A stretch of DNA of 64,000 nt from Mycolicibacterium fallax (GCF_010726955.1 NZ_AP022603.1:3410001-3474000), one strand, 5' to 3'. Numbered from the stretch's first letter, positions 9,434-17,822 are shown. A program made the numbers and translations. Notes: generated by a model not told the origin, from the letters alone.

Positions 9434-10597
9434 ATGACTGCACAGGCCTATGTCGTTGACGCGGTGCGCACCGCGGTTGGAAAGCGCGGCGGCGCGCTCT
9501 CGGGGGTGCACCCGGTCGACCTCGGCGCGCTGGCCTGGCAGGGCCTGCTGGGCCGCGTCGACGTCGACCCCGCGGCCGTCGACGACGTCATCGCCGGCTG
9601 CGTGGACGCGCTCGGCGGGCAGGCCGGCAACATCGCCCGGCTGTCCTGGCTGGCCGCCGGATTCCCCGAGGAGGTCCCCGGGGTCACCGTGGACCGCCAG
9701 TGCGGATCCAGCCAGCAGGCGATTTCCTTTGGCGCCCAGGCGATCATGTCGGGCACCGCGGACCTGATCGTGGCCGGCGGCATGCAGAACATGAGCCAGA
9801 TCCCGATCTCCTCGGCGATGATCGTCGGCGAGCAGTTCGGCTTCACCTCCCCGACGAACGAATCCAAGCTGTGGCTGCAGCGCTACGGCGACCAGGAGAT
9901 CTCGCAGTTCCGCGGCTCGGAGATGATCGCGCAGGAGTGGGAGCTGTCCCGCGAGGACATGGAGCGCTTCGCCCTGGAGAGCCACAACCGGGCCTTCGCC
10001 GCCATCAAGGCCGGCAACTTCGAGGCCGAGATCCTGCCGGTGGAGACCGACGGCGGGACCTTCCGGGTCGATGAGGGGCCGCGGGAATCCAGCCTGGAGA
10101 AGCTGGCCGGGCTCAAGACCCTGGTCGACGGCGGCCGGCTGACCGCCGCGATGGCCAGCCAGATCTCCGACGGGTCGGCCGCGGTGCTGCTGGCCTCCGA
10201 GCGGGCGGTGCGCGAGCACGGGCTGACCCCGCGGGCCCGGATCCATCACATCAGCACCCGCGGCGCCGACCCGGTGCGGATGCTGACCGGCCCGATCCCG
10301 GCCACCCGGTACGCGCTGGAGAAGACCGGCCTGTCGATCGAGGACATCGACACCGTCGAGATCAACGAGGCGTTCGCGCCGGTGGTGATGGCCTGGCTCA
10401 AGGACACCGGCGCCGACCCGGCCCGGGTCAACCCCAACGGCGGCGCGATCGCGCTGGGCCACCCGCTCGGCGCCACCGGCGCCAAGCTGTTCACCACCAT
10501 GCTCAACACCCTGGAGCGCACCGGTGGCCGCTACGGTCTGCAGACCATGTGCGAGGGCGGCGGCACCGCCAACGTCACCATCATCGAACGGCTCTAG
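9434..10597 (+). CDS. fadA6: Thiolase FadA6 (steroid C/D-ring acetyl-CoA acyltransferase)
   Basis: 387 residues with an AAGGAG site 8 nt before the ATG. Thiolase landmarks: nucleophile in VDRQCGSS (Cys90), 'GGMQNMSQ', 'NEAFAPVV', '[19 protein letters not shown]' with the active-site His, and the C-terminal 'MCEGGG' with the second catalytic Cys. In mycobacteria FadA6 (Rv3556c) acts late in HIP catabolism, cleaving 3-oxoacyl-CoA intermediates after ring opening. Its position directly behind kstR2 is the conserved arrangement. The protein is soluble and cytoplasmic. The next open frame starts within its 3' end. Confidence 0.93.
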   Translation: MTAQAYVVDAVRTAVGKRGGALSGVHPVDLGALAWQGLLGRVDVDPAAVDDVIAGCVDALGGQAGNIARLSWLAAGFPEEVPGVTVDRQCGSSQQAISFGAQAIMSGTADLIVAGGMQNMSQIPISSAMIVGEQFGFTSPTNESKLWLQRYGDQEISQFRGSEMIAQEWELSREDMERFALESHNRAFAAIKAGNFEAEILPVETDGGTFRVDEGPRESSLEKLAGLKTLVDGGRLTAAMASQISDGSAAVLLASERAVREHGLTPRARIHHISTRGADPVRMLTGPIPATRYALEKTGLSIEDIDTVEINEAFAPVVMAWLKDTGADPARVNPNGGAIALGHPLGATGAKLFTTMLNTLERTGGRYGLQTMCEGGGTANVTIIERL

Positions 10598-11285
10598 GCC
10601 GATCACCCGGGCACGCACCGGCGCCGCCGTGCTGGCGGCGGCGGTGCTGCTCGCGGGCTGCGGCTCCGGCCCGGCCCCGGCGCCCCCGGCGCCCACCCCG
10701 GCCCCGCCGCCGGCGGCCACCCCGGCGCCCGACGGGACCCCGGTCAGTGCCGCGGAGCTGGGACCGAGCTGGCACGCCGGCTGCCCGGTCGGTCCCGGCG
10801 AGCTGCGCCGGGTCGAGGTCGAGCACCTCGGCTACGACGGCAAGATCCACCGCGGCGCGCTGATCGTGCACCGGTCGCTGGTGCCGCAGGTCCGGCAGAT
10901 CTTCGCCGAGCTGCTCGCGGTGAAATACCCGATCGAGCGGATCCGCACCGTCGAGCGGTACCCGAACGCCGAGGACGAACTGTCCATGCGGGACAACAAC
11001 ACCTCGGCGTTCAACTGCCGCGGCATCCCGGGCTCGGACAGCTGGTCGCTGCACGCCTATGGCCGGGCCATCGACCTCAATCCGCTGGTGAATCCGTACA
11101 TTTCGAAGTCCGGCCGGCTGGAACCGGCCACCGCCGCGGAGTATGTGGACCGCAACCGGCGCCACCCCGGCACGCTGATCGGCGGCGACGACGCGGTCCG
11201 GGCGTTCACCGACCGGGGCTGGAGCTGGGGCGGGGACTGGACGGATCCGAAGGACTACCAGCACTTCGAGTCGCCCCGGCGATGA
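10524..11285 (+). CDS. M15 (VanY-like) peptidase-domain lipoprotein
   Basis: 253 residues from the outermost GTG. The lipobox LLAGC (Cys45) after an Ala/Val stretch, with Arg residues just before it, marks an exported lipoprotein. A Pro/Ala-rich linker follows. The catalytic region contains 'SMRDNNTSAFNCR', 'SWSLHAYGRAIDLNP' (S-HxxGxAxD zinc-binding signature) and 'WSWGGDWTDPKDYQHFE' (second zinc His), as in M15 D-Ala-D-Ala carboxypeptidase-like enzymes. The start is uncertain: 10524 overlaps fadA6 by 74 nt, and a GTG at 10629 would leave no basic n-region. Its 3' end overlaps the convergent TetR gene by 80 nt. It probably acts on peptidoglycan and is unrelated to steroid use. Confidence 0.82.
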   Translation: MAATVCRPCARAAAPPTSPSSNGSRPITRARTGAAVLAAAVLLAGCGSGPAPAPPAPTPAPPPAATPAPDGTPVSAAELGPSWHAGCPVGPGELRRVEVEHLGYDGKIHRGALIVHRSLVPQVRQIFAELLAVKYPIERIRTVERYPNAEDELSMRDNNTSAFNCRGIPGSDSWSLHAYGRAIDLNPLVNPYISKSGRLEPATAAEYVDRNRRHPGTLIGGDDAVRAFTDRGWSWGGDWTDPKDYQHFESPRR

Positions 11286-11877
11286 TGTCGTCGACGGCGC
11301 GCTCGGCGAGCCGTTCCAGGGTGGCCGGGTCGGCGCCGCGCAGCGGTCCCTGCAGTGCCAGCCCGGCGAAGCCGTGCACCGCCGACCAGCACGGCCATTC
11401 CGCATCGGTGCGGCGGTCTCGGCTGAGCTCGCCGCCGGTGACCATCGCGTCCAGTGCCTGCTGCAGCGCCAGAAACGGTGCGGCCCGGGCGGTTTCGCTG
11501 GGCGCGGCGAAGAACGCCACGGTGAACCAGCCGGGTTCGGCCAGCGCGAACCGGATGTAGCCCAGCCCGACCGCGCGCAGCAGTTCCCGGCCGGTGGGCG
11601 CCGCGGCGGGCCGCGCCGACCCCATCTGTGCCACCATCCGGTCCTGGATGGCGAGCGACACCGCGGCCAGCAGGGCGTCGCGGTCGGCGAAGTGCCGGTA
11701 GGCGGCGTTGGGCGACACCCCGGCCAGTCGGGTCGCGGCGCGGATGGTCAGCGCGTCGGGCCCGCCGGCCCGGGTGAGTTCCAGTCCGGCCTCGATGAGT
11801 GCGGCGGCCAGGCTGCCGTGGTGATATCCCGTCTTGACTCCCTCGCCGAATGAAGTGTACGTTGTGAACATTAGCAT
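11206..11877 (-). CDS. TetR-family regulator
   Basis: About 223 residues. The helix-turn-helix is at 'LTIRAATRLAGVSPNAAYRH' preceded by 'GYHHGSLAAALIEAGLEL', typical of TetR proteins with the TetR_C_13-like C-terminal domain ('LRAVGLGYIRFALAEPGWF'). The start is uncertain: ATGs at 11877 and 11871 both lie in the shared promoter region and neither has a clear ribosome site. The C-terminal 80 nt run antisense to the M15 gene. It is divergent from the DUF899 gene and most likely controls it and itself through the repeats at 11864-11895. Confidence 0.85.
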   Translation of the reverse strand: MLMFTTYTSFGEGVKTGYHHGSLAAALIEAGLELTRAGGPDALTIRAATRLAGVSPNAAYRHFADRDALLAAVSLAIQDRMVAQMGSARPAAAPTGRELLRAVGLGYIRFALAEPGWFTVAFFAAPSETARAAPFLALQQALDAMVTGGELSRDRRTDAEWPCWSAVHGFAGLALQGPLRGADPATLERLAERAVDDIIAGATRSAGSPSDPSSPRPSSSPGR

Positions 11878-11895
11878 GTGGACACCGTGAACATT
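11864..11895. promoter_or_regulatory. Direct-repeat operator between TetR and DUF899 genes
   Basis: GTGAACATT occurs at 11864-11872 and again at 11887-11895, a spacing of 23 bp (about two helix turns), inside the divergent promoter region. A related GTGTAC half lies just to the left. The second copy abuts the GGAGG ribosome site of the DUF899 gene. It is a likely binding site for the divergent TetR protein. Confidence 0.55.
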
Positions 11896-11905
11896 GGAGG
11901 ACGTC

Positions 11906-12589
11906 ATGCCCGCGAATGCGCTACCGCCGATCGTCGACCGGCGGACCTGGGACGAGGAGATTGCCCGGCTGCGGGTCCGGGAGAAGGCCGCCACCCGGGA
12001 GCTCGACGACATCGCCGCGGCGCGCCGCCGGCTGCCGATGCTGGAACTGCCCAACTACCTGCTGGATTCCGCGGACGGGCCGGTGCGCCTGGTCGATGTC
12101 TTCGACGGCCGGTCGCAGTTGATCGTCTACAGCCACATGTGGAGTCCGGGCGCGCAGTGGCAGTGCTCGGGCTGCACCGGTTACACCGCGCAGTTCCGCG
12201 AACCGCACTTCCTGGACAACTACGACGCGCGATTCGTCGTGGTCACCGCGGGCCCGATCGACGAGGCGCTGGCCTACCGCGCCGCCGTCGGCAACCTGCT
12301 GCCCTGGTACTCCACCGCCAACAGCGATTTCGGCGCCGACATCGGCGCGCCGCCCGGGGGCGGCTTCATGCTCAATGTCTTCCTGCGCGACGGGGATCGG
12401 GTGTTTCGCAGCTGGTACACCACCGGCCGCGGCATCGAGGCGCTCAGCCACACCTTCGCGCTGATCGACGCGCTGCCCTACGGCCGGCGCGAGGACTGGC
12501 AGGATTCGCCGACCGGCTGGCCGCAGGGCCCGGCCTACACCGGCTGGCAGAGCTCGCCGGAAATCGCCGGGCACTACGGCCCCGGTTGA
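11906..12589 (+). CDS. DUF899 (thioredoxin-like) family protein
   Basis: 227 residues. The ATG at 11906 has a GGAGG site 7 nt upstream; a TTG at 11894 is less likely. The family pattern is clear: 'LPMLELPNYLLDS' followed by 'LVDVFDGRSQLIVYSHMWSP', 'CSGCTGYTAQF' with a CxxC pair, and 'GFMLNVFLRDGDRVFRSWYTTGRG'. DUF899 proteins have a thioredoxin/peroxiredoxin-like fold; no defined reaction is known to me. It is divergent from a TetR gene that probably regulates it, and its stop lies 1 nt from the end of the convergent ipdC. Confidence 0.87.
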   Translation: MPANALPPIVDRRTWDEEIARLRVREKAATRELDDIAAARRRLPMLELPNYLLDSADGPVRLVDVFDGRSQLIVYSHMWSPGAQWQCSGCTGYTAQFREPHFLDNYDARFVVVTAGPIDEALAYRAAVGNLLPWYSTANSDFGADIGAPPGGGFMLNVFLRDGDRVFRSWYTTGRGIEALSHTFALIDALPYGRREDWQDSPTGWPQGPAYTGWQSSPEIAGHYGPG

Positions 12590-12590
12590 G

Positions 12591-13667
12591 CTACTCCCGG
12601 ATCAACCCGGTCGCGGCGTTGAGCTGCTCGATGGCCTCGGCGACGATCGCCGGGACCAGCTCCGCGCAGGACGGCAGGTCCTCCAGGATCCCGGCCACCT
12701 GACCGGAGGCCAGCACGCCGGCCTCGGTGTCGCCGTCGACCAGCCCGGCCTTGAGCAGCATCGGGGTGTTGGCCGCCATCACCACCTGCGACCAGGTCAG
12801 GTCCTTGCCCTTGCGCATGGTCAGGCCGTCGCTGACCATCGACCGCCAGGTCATCCCGGTCATCTTCTTGAACTTCTGCGCGTTGGCCACCGCGGCGGCC
12901 AATCCGCGTGCCGGCGAACCGCTTTCCAGCTTCTCCACCAGCCCGGTGCGCAGCACCCGGTGCGGCATGCCGTCGACCCGGGTGGACACCACGGTGCCGT
13001 CCAGGGCGGCGGCCAGGTAGCGCTGCTTGACGGCGTCGGGCACCGTCGAGTCCGAGGTCAGCAGGAACCGGGTGCCCATCGCCACCCCGGCCGCGCCGTA
13101 ACTCAGCGCGGCGGCCAGCCCGCGGCCGTCGAAGAACCCGCCCGCGGCGACCACCGGCATCCCGGTGTCGGCGACGGCGTCGAGCACCGAGGGCAGCAGC
13201 AGCGTGGTGGCGACCGGGCCGGTGTGCCCACCGCCCTCGCCGCCCTGCACGATCACCGCGTCGGCGCCCCAGGCCGCCACCTTCTTGGCGTGCTTGGCCG
13301 CGCCGATCGACGGAATGACCACCACGCCGGCCTCTTTCAGCCGGGCGATCAGCTCGGGCTTGGGCGCCAGCGCGAACGACGCCACCCGCACGCCCTCGCG
13401 GATCAGCAGGTCGACCCGCTCGCCGGCATCGCCGGCGTCGGCCCGCATGTTGATCCCGAACGGCTTGTCGGTGGCGGCCTTGACCTTGCCGACCGCGACG
13501 GCCAGCTCGTCGAGGGTCATCGTCGCCGAGGCCAGGATGCCCAACCCGCCGGCATTGGCGGTGGCGGCGACCAATCGGGCGCCGGCCACCCAGCCCATCC
13601 CGGTCTGCACGACCGGGTGCTCGATACCGATCAGCTCGGTCAGCGGGGTGCTCAGCCGGGGGCTCAC
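12591..13667 (-). CDS. ipdC: IpdC, FMN-dependent nitronate monooxygenase-family enzyme of HIP catabolism
   Basis: 358 residues, GTG start overlapping the ipdB stop (GTGA). TIM-barrel FMN enzyme of the nitronate monooxygenase/enoyl reductase II family: 'IEHPVVQTGMGWVAGARL', 'VIVQGGEGGGHTG' (phosphate and flavin site), 'VVAAGGFFDGRGLAAALSYGA' and 'GVAMGTRFL'. It aligns with M. tuberculosis Rv3553, which acts on the CoA thioester of the hydrindane (HIP) intermediate during C/D-ring degradation. It is the last gene of the echA20-ipdA-ipdB-ipdC operon. The fdxB gene that follows ipdC in M. tuberculosis is absent here. Confidence 0.93.
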   Translation of the reverse strand: MSPRLSTPLTELIGIEHPVVQTGMGWVAGARLVAATANAGGLGILASATMTLDELAVAVGKVKAATDKPFGINMRADAGDAGERVDLLIREGVRVASFALAPKPELIARLKEAGVVVIPSIGAAKHAKKVAAWGADAVIVQGGEGGGHTGPVATTLLLPSVLDAVADTGMPVVAAGGFFDGRGLAAALSYGAAGVAMGTRFLLTSDSTVPDAVKQRYLAAALDGTVVSTRVDGMPHRVLRTGLVEKLESGSPARGLAAAVANAQKFKKMTGMTWRSMVSDGLTMRKGKDLTWSQVVMAANTPMLLKAGLVDGDTEAGVLASGQVAGILEDLPSCAELVPAIVAEAIEQLNAATGLIRE

Positions 13668-14410
13668 GCCCGGACTTCCTTGCTGCGCAGCGACTTCGGG
13701 TCCAGCGTCGCGATCAGGTCCAGCTCGGCGTAGCTGGGGGCGCGGGTGACGCCGGCCTGCTCCAGGCCGGCCACCTCGAAGGAGGTGTTCTCCACGACCT
13801 GCTCGGGCGTCACGCCCGGGTGCAGGCTGACCGCGCGCATGCTGTGGTCCGGGCCGGCGAAGTCGAACACCCCGAGGTTGGACACCACCTGGTGCACGTT
13901 GAGGAACCGGTAGGCCGGGTTGTCCGGATCGACCTTGTCCCAGCCGACGCCGGAGACGATGTCCACCGACTCGCAGAACACCCGCTTGGTGTGGTTGCCG
14001 ACGAAGTAGCTGGTGATGTGGTTGATGGTGTTGCCGGGGGCGCCGCGGACACCGAACATCTGCCGGGTCGGCTGCTGCACCGGCCCGAACGCCGAGAGGT
14101 TCTGGTTGCCGAACCGGTCGATCTGGTTGGCGCCCATCACCACGTGGCGACGGCCCCAGGCCAGCGTCTCGAAGACCCGGCCGAACGGCATCCAGCCCTC
14201 GATCGCCGCGGGCGCGCCGATCGGCGGGGTGTCGGCGATCAGCCGGGCCTCACCGTCGCTCAGCACGATGTCGGGGGCGAAGCTCAGTCGGGCCAACCGG
14301 GCGCCGATCGACACCACGGTGGTCATCGGCGACACCATGATCTCCCCGGCGTCACGGAACAGTTCGGCGCAGGCGATCACGCAGATCTCGGCGGTGCTCA
14401 CGTCGCTCAT
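13664..14410 (-). CDS. ipdB: IpdB, beta subunit of COCHEA-CoA hydrolase
   Basis: 248 residues, ATG overlapping the ipdA stop by 4 nt. It belongs to the CoA-transferase superfamily ('MTTVVSIGARLARLSFAPD', 'GWMPFGRVFETLAWGRRHVVMGANQID', 'GNQNLSAFGP'). With IpdA it forms the heterodimer that hydrolytically opens the last ring of the steroid nucleus (COCHEA-CoA) in M. tuberculosis (Rv3552). Like the characterised IpdB it appears to lack the canonical transferase active-site Glu context and is regarded as a hydrolase rather than a transferase. Co-expression with ipdA is enforced by the overlap. Confidence 0.94.
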   Translation of the reverse strand: MSDVSTAEICVIACAELFRDAGEIMVSPMTTVVSIGARLARLSFAPDIVLSDGEARLIADTPPIGAPAAIEGWMPFGRVFETLAWGRRHVVMGANQIDRFGNQNLSAFGPVQQPTRQMFGVRGAPGNTINHITSYFVGNHTKRVFCESVDIVSGVGWDKVDPDNPAYRFLNVHQVVSNLGVFDFAGPDHSMRAVSLHPGVTPEQVVENTSFEVAGLEQAGVTRAPSYAELDLIATLDPKSLRSKEVRA

Positions 14411-15294
14411 TTGTCGGTCTCCTTCGCGGCGGCGAACCGGCGGACCGCGGCCTGGTAGTCGTCCTCGCTGCCGGACAGGTACGTCTGGGTGAACTGCGCC
14501 CAGGTCTCCGGGTCGCCGGCGGCCTCGGCGTAGTGCCGCTGGAACTTCTCGTCGCGGCGGTAGTCGGGCTCGTTGGTGGTGAAGTGCGCGCCGCCGGGGG
14601 CCTCGACGACGGCGTCGACCATCATCCGGTTGATCAGCAGCTGCTGCGGCACAACCGAATCCACCAGCTCGGCGGTCGGGACGACCTTCTCCACCGACAG
14701 GAAGCGGCGGTCGGCGGCCATCAGGTACAGGTCGTCGAAGTACGGGTCGATGCCGGTGTAGGCGGCGTTGCCGCGGGCGTCGCCGAGGTTCAGGTGCACG
14801 AAGGCGGCGTCGAGGTTCAGCGCGGGCATCGCGATGAGTTCCTCGTGCTTGCCGTCGGTGGGGTACGGGCTGGTGACGGTCCGCAGCTCGTCGCCCCAGA
14901 ACGCCCGCACGTCACTGCCGAGTCCGGCCCGGATCGGCAGGAACGGCAGCCGCTGGCCGGCCGCCTGCAGGCCGCAGCGCAGCATGCCCTCGTCCATCTC
15001 GCGGGCCTCGATCGCGCCGCTGGTGCGGGCCTTGGCGAACCACGGGTCGTAGAACGGCGGGGAGTCCAGCGAGACGAAGCCGTAGTAGGCCCGGCGGACC
15101 TTGCCGGCCGAGCACAGCAGGCCGAGATCCGGTCCGCCGTAGGTCACCACGGTCAGATCGGTGACGTCGGTGCGCAGCAGCGCGCGCACGAACGCCATCG
15201 GCTTGCGGCGCGAGCCCCAGCCGCCGAGGCCGATGGTCATGCCGCTTTCGATCTGCGCGACGGCGGCGTCCAGAGTCGTTGTCTTGTCGGTCAT
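14407..15294 (-). CDS. ipdA: IpdA, alpha subunit of COCHEA-CoA hydrolase
   Basis: 295 residues; the ATG (MTDKTTTLDAAV) overlaps the echA20 stop by 4 nt, which fixes the start. The glycine-rich CoA-transferase family N-terminus 'MTIGLGGWGSRRKPMAFVRAL' is followed by 'LTVVTYGGPDLGLL', 'REMDEGMLRCGLQAAGQRLPFLPIR' and 'DAAFVHLNLGDARGNAAYTG'. Orthologue of Rv3551; with IpdB it opens the ring of COCHEA-CoA. A loss of this enzyme in mycobacteria traps CoA as steroid thioesters. It is the second gene of the KstR2-controlled operon. Confidence 0.94.
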   Translation of the reverse strand: MTDKTTTLDAAVAQIESGMTIGLGGWGSRRKPMAFVRALLRTDVTDLTVVTYGGPDLGLLCSAGKVRRAYYGFVSLDSPPFYDPWFAKARTSGAIEAREMDEGMLRCGLQAAGQRLPFLPIRAGLGSDVRAFWGDELRTVTSPYPTDGKHEELIAMPALNLDAAFVHLNLGDARGNAAYTGIDPYFDDLYLMAADRRFLSVEKVVPTAELVDSVVPQQLLINRMMVDAVVEAPGGAHFTTNEPDYRRDEKFQRHYAEAAGDPETWAQFTQTYLSGSEDDYQAAVRRFAAAKETDK

Positions 15295-16046
15295 TTGTTT
15301 CCCTTTTCGGTGCCGGCGAAGGCGTCGCGGTGTTCGTCGGAGACGCCGGCGAGGTTGAGCTCGAAGGTGAAGCCCTGCTCCATCCGGTAGCTGGCGTTGA
15401 CCCGCTGCACGTCGATGAGGTTCAGCGCCTCCTTGGCCGCCCGGATCACCCGGGTGTCCTTGGCGGCGATGTCGCGGGCCACCCGCAGCGCGGACTCGTC
15501 GAGCTCGGCGCGCGGCACCACCTCGTGCACCGAGCCGAACTGGGCCAGGGTGGCCGCGTCGACGGTGGCGGCGGTGAAGAACAGTCGCCGCATCATGTGC
15601 TGCGGGACCAGCCGGGACAGGTGGGTGGCCGCGCCGAGCGCGCCGCGCTCGACCTCGGGCAGCCCGAAGGTGGCATCGTCGGAGGCGACGATGACGTCGG
15701 CGTTGCCGATCAGGCCGATGCCGCCGCCGACGCAGAATCCGTTGACCGCGGCGATCACCGGCACCGCGCACTCGTAGACCGCGCGGAAGGCCTCGTAGCA
15801 GCCGCGGTTGGCGGCGATCAGCGCGTCAAAGCCCTCGGTGCGCTGCATCTCCTTGATGTCGACGCCGGCGTTGAAGCCGCGGCCCTCGGCCCGCAGGATC
15901 ACCGCGTGGGTGCTGGGGTCGCGGCCGGCCGCGGTGATGGTGTCGGCCAGTTCGAACCAGCCCGCCGAGGGGATGGCGTTGACCGGTGGGTAGTCGACGG
16001 TGACCGAGACGATGCCCGGTTCGACGGTTTTGGATGTGATCGGCAT
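15291..16046 (-). CDS. echA20: EchA20, crotonase-fold hydrolase of the C ring
   Basis: 251 residues. The start at 16046 (MPITSKTVEPG) has an AGGAGA site; an upstream ATG at 16079 would fall in the operator. Crotonase features: 'TVDYPPVNAIPS', 'VILRAEGRGFNAGVDIKEM' (oxyanion hole), 'VIAAVNGFCVGGGIGLIGNADVIVASDDATFGLPEV'. Orthologue of Rv3550, which opens ring C of HIEC-CoA by retro-Claisen-type hydrolysis. First gene of the echA20-ipdA-ipdB-ipdC operon, divergent from two SDR genes across a KstR2 operator. Confidence 0.93.
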   Translation of the reverse strand: MPITSKTVEPGIVSVTVDYPPVNAIPSAGWFELADTITAAGRDPSTHAVILRAEGRGFNAGVDIKEMQRTEGFDALIAANRGCYEAFRAVYECAVPVIAAVNGFCVGGGIGLIGNADVIVASDDATFGLPEVERGALGAATHLSRLVPQHMMRRLFFTAATVDAATLAQFGSVHEVVPRAELDESALRVARDIAAKDTRVIRAAKEALNLIDVQRVNASYRMEQGFTFELNLAGVSDEHRDAFAGTEKGNK

Positions 16047-16070
16047 GGCGTCTCCTGGGCCGGTAGGCAA

Positions 16071-16084
16071 AGCAAGCACTTGCT
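16071..16084. promoter_or_regulatory. KstR2 operator between echA20 and the SDR genes
   Basis: AGCAAGCACTTGCT is a perfect match to AnCAAGnnCTTGnT in the divergent promoter. It is 25 nt from the echA20 ATG and 16 nt from the SDR GTG at 16101. A TACGCT -10-like hexamer (16088-16093) ends 7 nt before that GTG with no Shine-Dalgarno sequence, so the SDR transcript is probably leaderless. One bound KstR2 dimer could silence both directions. Confidence 0.88.
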
Positions 16085-16100
16085 TGGTACGCTAACACAC

Positions 16101-16877
16101 GTGACCGACCAGACTGATCCCGCGATCAACCTCGGCCTGCGCGACCGGGTGGTGTTGGTGACCGGCGGGGTGCGCGGCGTCGGCGCCGGCATCAGCGCGG
16201 TGTTCGCCGACCAGGGTGCGACGGTGCTGACCTGCGCGCGCCGCCCCGTCGAGGGCTCGCCGTATGAATTCCTGGCCTGCGACGTCCGCGACGACGACGC
16301 GGTCCGCGAGATGCTCGACGACGTGGTGGCCCGACACGGCCGGATCGACGTCGTGATCAACAATGCCGGCGGTTCCCCGTACGCGGCCGCCGCCGAGGCG
16401 TCGGCCAACTTCAGCCGCAAGATCATCGAGCTCAACCTGATCGGGCCGCTGCAGGTCGCCCAGCACGCCAACCGGCACATGCAGACCCAGTCGCGCGGCG
16501 GCTCGATCATCAACATCTGCAGCGTCAGCGGCCGGCGGCCCACCCCGGGCACCGCCGCCTACGGCGCGGCCAAGGCCGGCCTGGAGAATCTGACCTCGAC
16601 GCTGGCGGTGGAATGGGCGCCGCGGGTGCGGGTCAACAACATCGTCGTCGGCATGGTGGAGACCGAACAGTCCGAACTGTTCTACGGCGACGCCGACTCG
16701 CTGGCCCAGGTGGCGGCCACGGTGCCGCTGGGCCGGTTGGCCCGGCCCGCCGACATCGGTTGGGCCGCCGCCTATCTGGCCTCGGACCTGGCCGGCTACG
16801 TCAGCGGCGCCAGCATCGAGGTGCACGGCGGCGGCGAGCCGCCGGCGTACCTGGACGCCTCCAGCGCGAATAAGTAA
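16101..16877 (+). CDS. Short-chain dehydrogenase/reductase (Rv3549c-like)
   Basis: 258 residues from the GTG 16 nt beyond the KstR2 operator. Classical SDR: cofactor motif in 'LVTGGVRGVGAGISAVF', 'NNAGG', catalytic Ser in 'INICSVSGRRP', YxxxK as 'YGAAKAG', and the C-terminal 'YVSGASIEVHGGGE'. The position, divergent from echA20 and before a second SDR gene, matches Rv3549c of M. tuberculosis. It is predicted to oxidise or reduce a hydroxy/keto steroid-derived CoA intermediate; the exact substrate is not shown by the sequence. A longer reading back to 15279 only runs through antisense echA20. Confidence 0.9.
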   Translation: MTDQTDPAINLGLRDRVVLVTGGVRGVGAGISAVFADQGATVLTCARRPVEGSPYEFLACDVRDDDAVREMLDDVVARHGRIDVVINNAGGSPYAAAAEASANFSRKIIELNLIGPLQVAQHANRHMQTQSRGGSIINICSVSGRRPTPGTAAYGAAKAGLENLTSTLAVEWAPRVRVNNIVVGMVETEQSELFYGDADSLAQVAATVPLGRLARPADIGWAAAYLASDLAGYVSGASIEVHGGGEPPAYLDASSANK

Positions 16878-16905
16878 GTAACAGTGGATCAATCGAGGAG
16901 CAGCA

Positions 16906-17811
16906 ATGGGATTGCTTGACGGCCGGGTTGTCATCGTCACCGGGGCAGGCGGCGGCATCGGCCGCGCCCACGCGCTGGCCTTTGCGGCCGAGGGCGCACG
17001 GGTCGTGGTCAACGACATCGGGGTGGGCCTGGACGGCTCGCCGGCCGGCGGCGGCAGCGCCGCCCAGACCGTGGTCGACGAGATCGTCGCGGCCGGGGGA
17101 GAGGCCGTCGCCAACGGCTCGAACGTCGCCGACTGGGAGCAGGCCGCCGCGCTGATCCAGACCGCGGTCGACACCTTCGGCGGGCTCGACGTGCTGGTCA
17201 ACAACGCCGGCATCGTGCGCGACCGGATGTTCGCCAACACCAGCGAGGAAGAGTTCGACGCGGTGGTCGCGGTGCACCTCAAGGGGCACTTCGCCACCAT
17301 GCGGCACGCCGCGGCGTACTGGCGGGCCAAGTCCAAGGCCGGCGAGACCGTCGACGCCCGGATCATCAACACCAGCTCCGGTGCCGGCCTGCAGGGCAGC
17401 ATCGGGCAGGCCAACTACAGTGCCGCCAAGGCGGGTATCGCCGCGCTCACCCTGATCGGCGCCGCCGAGATGGGCCGCTACGGGGTGACCGTCAACGCGA
17501 TCGCGCCGTCGGCGCGGACCCGGATGACCGAGACGGTGTTCGCCGACATGATGGCCACCCAGGGCCAGGCGTTCGACGCGATGGCGCCGGAGAACGTCTC
17601 CCCGCTCGTGGTGTGGCTGGGCAGCGCGGCATCCCGCGAGGTGACCGGGCAGGTCTTCGAGGTCGAGGGCGGCAAGATCCGGGTCGCCGAGGGCTGGGCG
17701 CACGGCCCGCAGATCGACAAGGGCGACCGCTGGGATCCGGCCGAGCTGGGGCCGGTGGTTGCCGACCTGCTGGCGCAGGCGCGTCCCGCGGTGCCGGTCT
17801 ACGGCGCCTGA
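16906..17811 (+). CDS. Short-chain dehydrogenase (Rv3548c-like)
   Basis: 301 residues with a GAGGAG site before the ATG. SDR of the longer, peroxisomal MFE-2-like type: 'VVIVTGAGGGIGRAHALAFAAEGARVVVNDIG' carries the TGxxxGxG and the NAD-selective Asp, followed by 'NNAGIVRDRM', the active-site Ser in 'IINTSSGAGLQG', and 'YSAAKAGIAALT' (YxxxK). The conserved partner of the preceding SDR gene (Rv3548c in M. tuberculosis) and presumably a (3-hydroxyacyl-CoA) dehydrogenase in steroid ring or side-chain breakdown. A strong terminator follows 12 nt after the stop. Confidence 0.9.
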   Translation: MGLLDGRVVIVTGAGGGIGRAHALAFAAEGARVVVNDIGVGLDGSPAGGGSAAQTVVDEIVAAGGEAVANGSNVADWEQAAALIQTAVDTFGGLDVLVNNAGIVRDRMFANTSEEEFDAVVAVHLKGHFATMRHAAAYWRAKSKAGETVDARIINTSSGAGLQGSIGQANYSAAKAGIAALTLIGAAEMGRYGVTVNAIAPSARTRMTETVFADMMATQGQAFDAMAPENVSPLVVWLGSAASREVTGQVFEVEGGKIRVAEGWAHGPQIDKGDRWDPAELGPVVADLLAQARPAVPVYGA

Positions 17812-17822
17812 TCCGACCTGAC

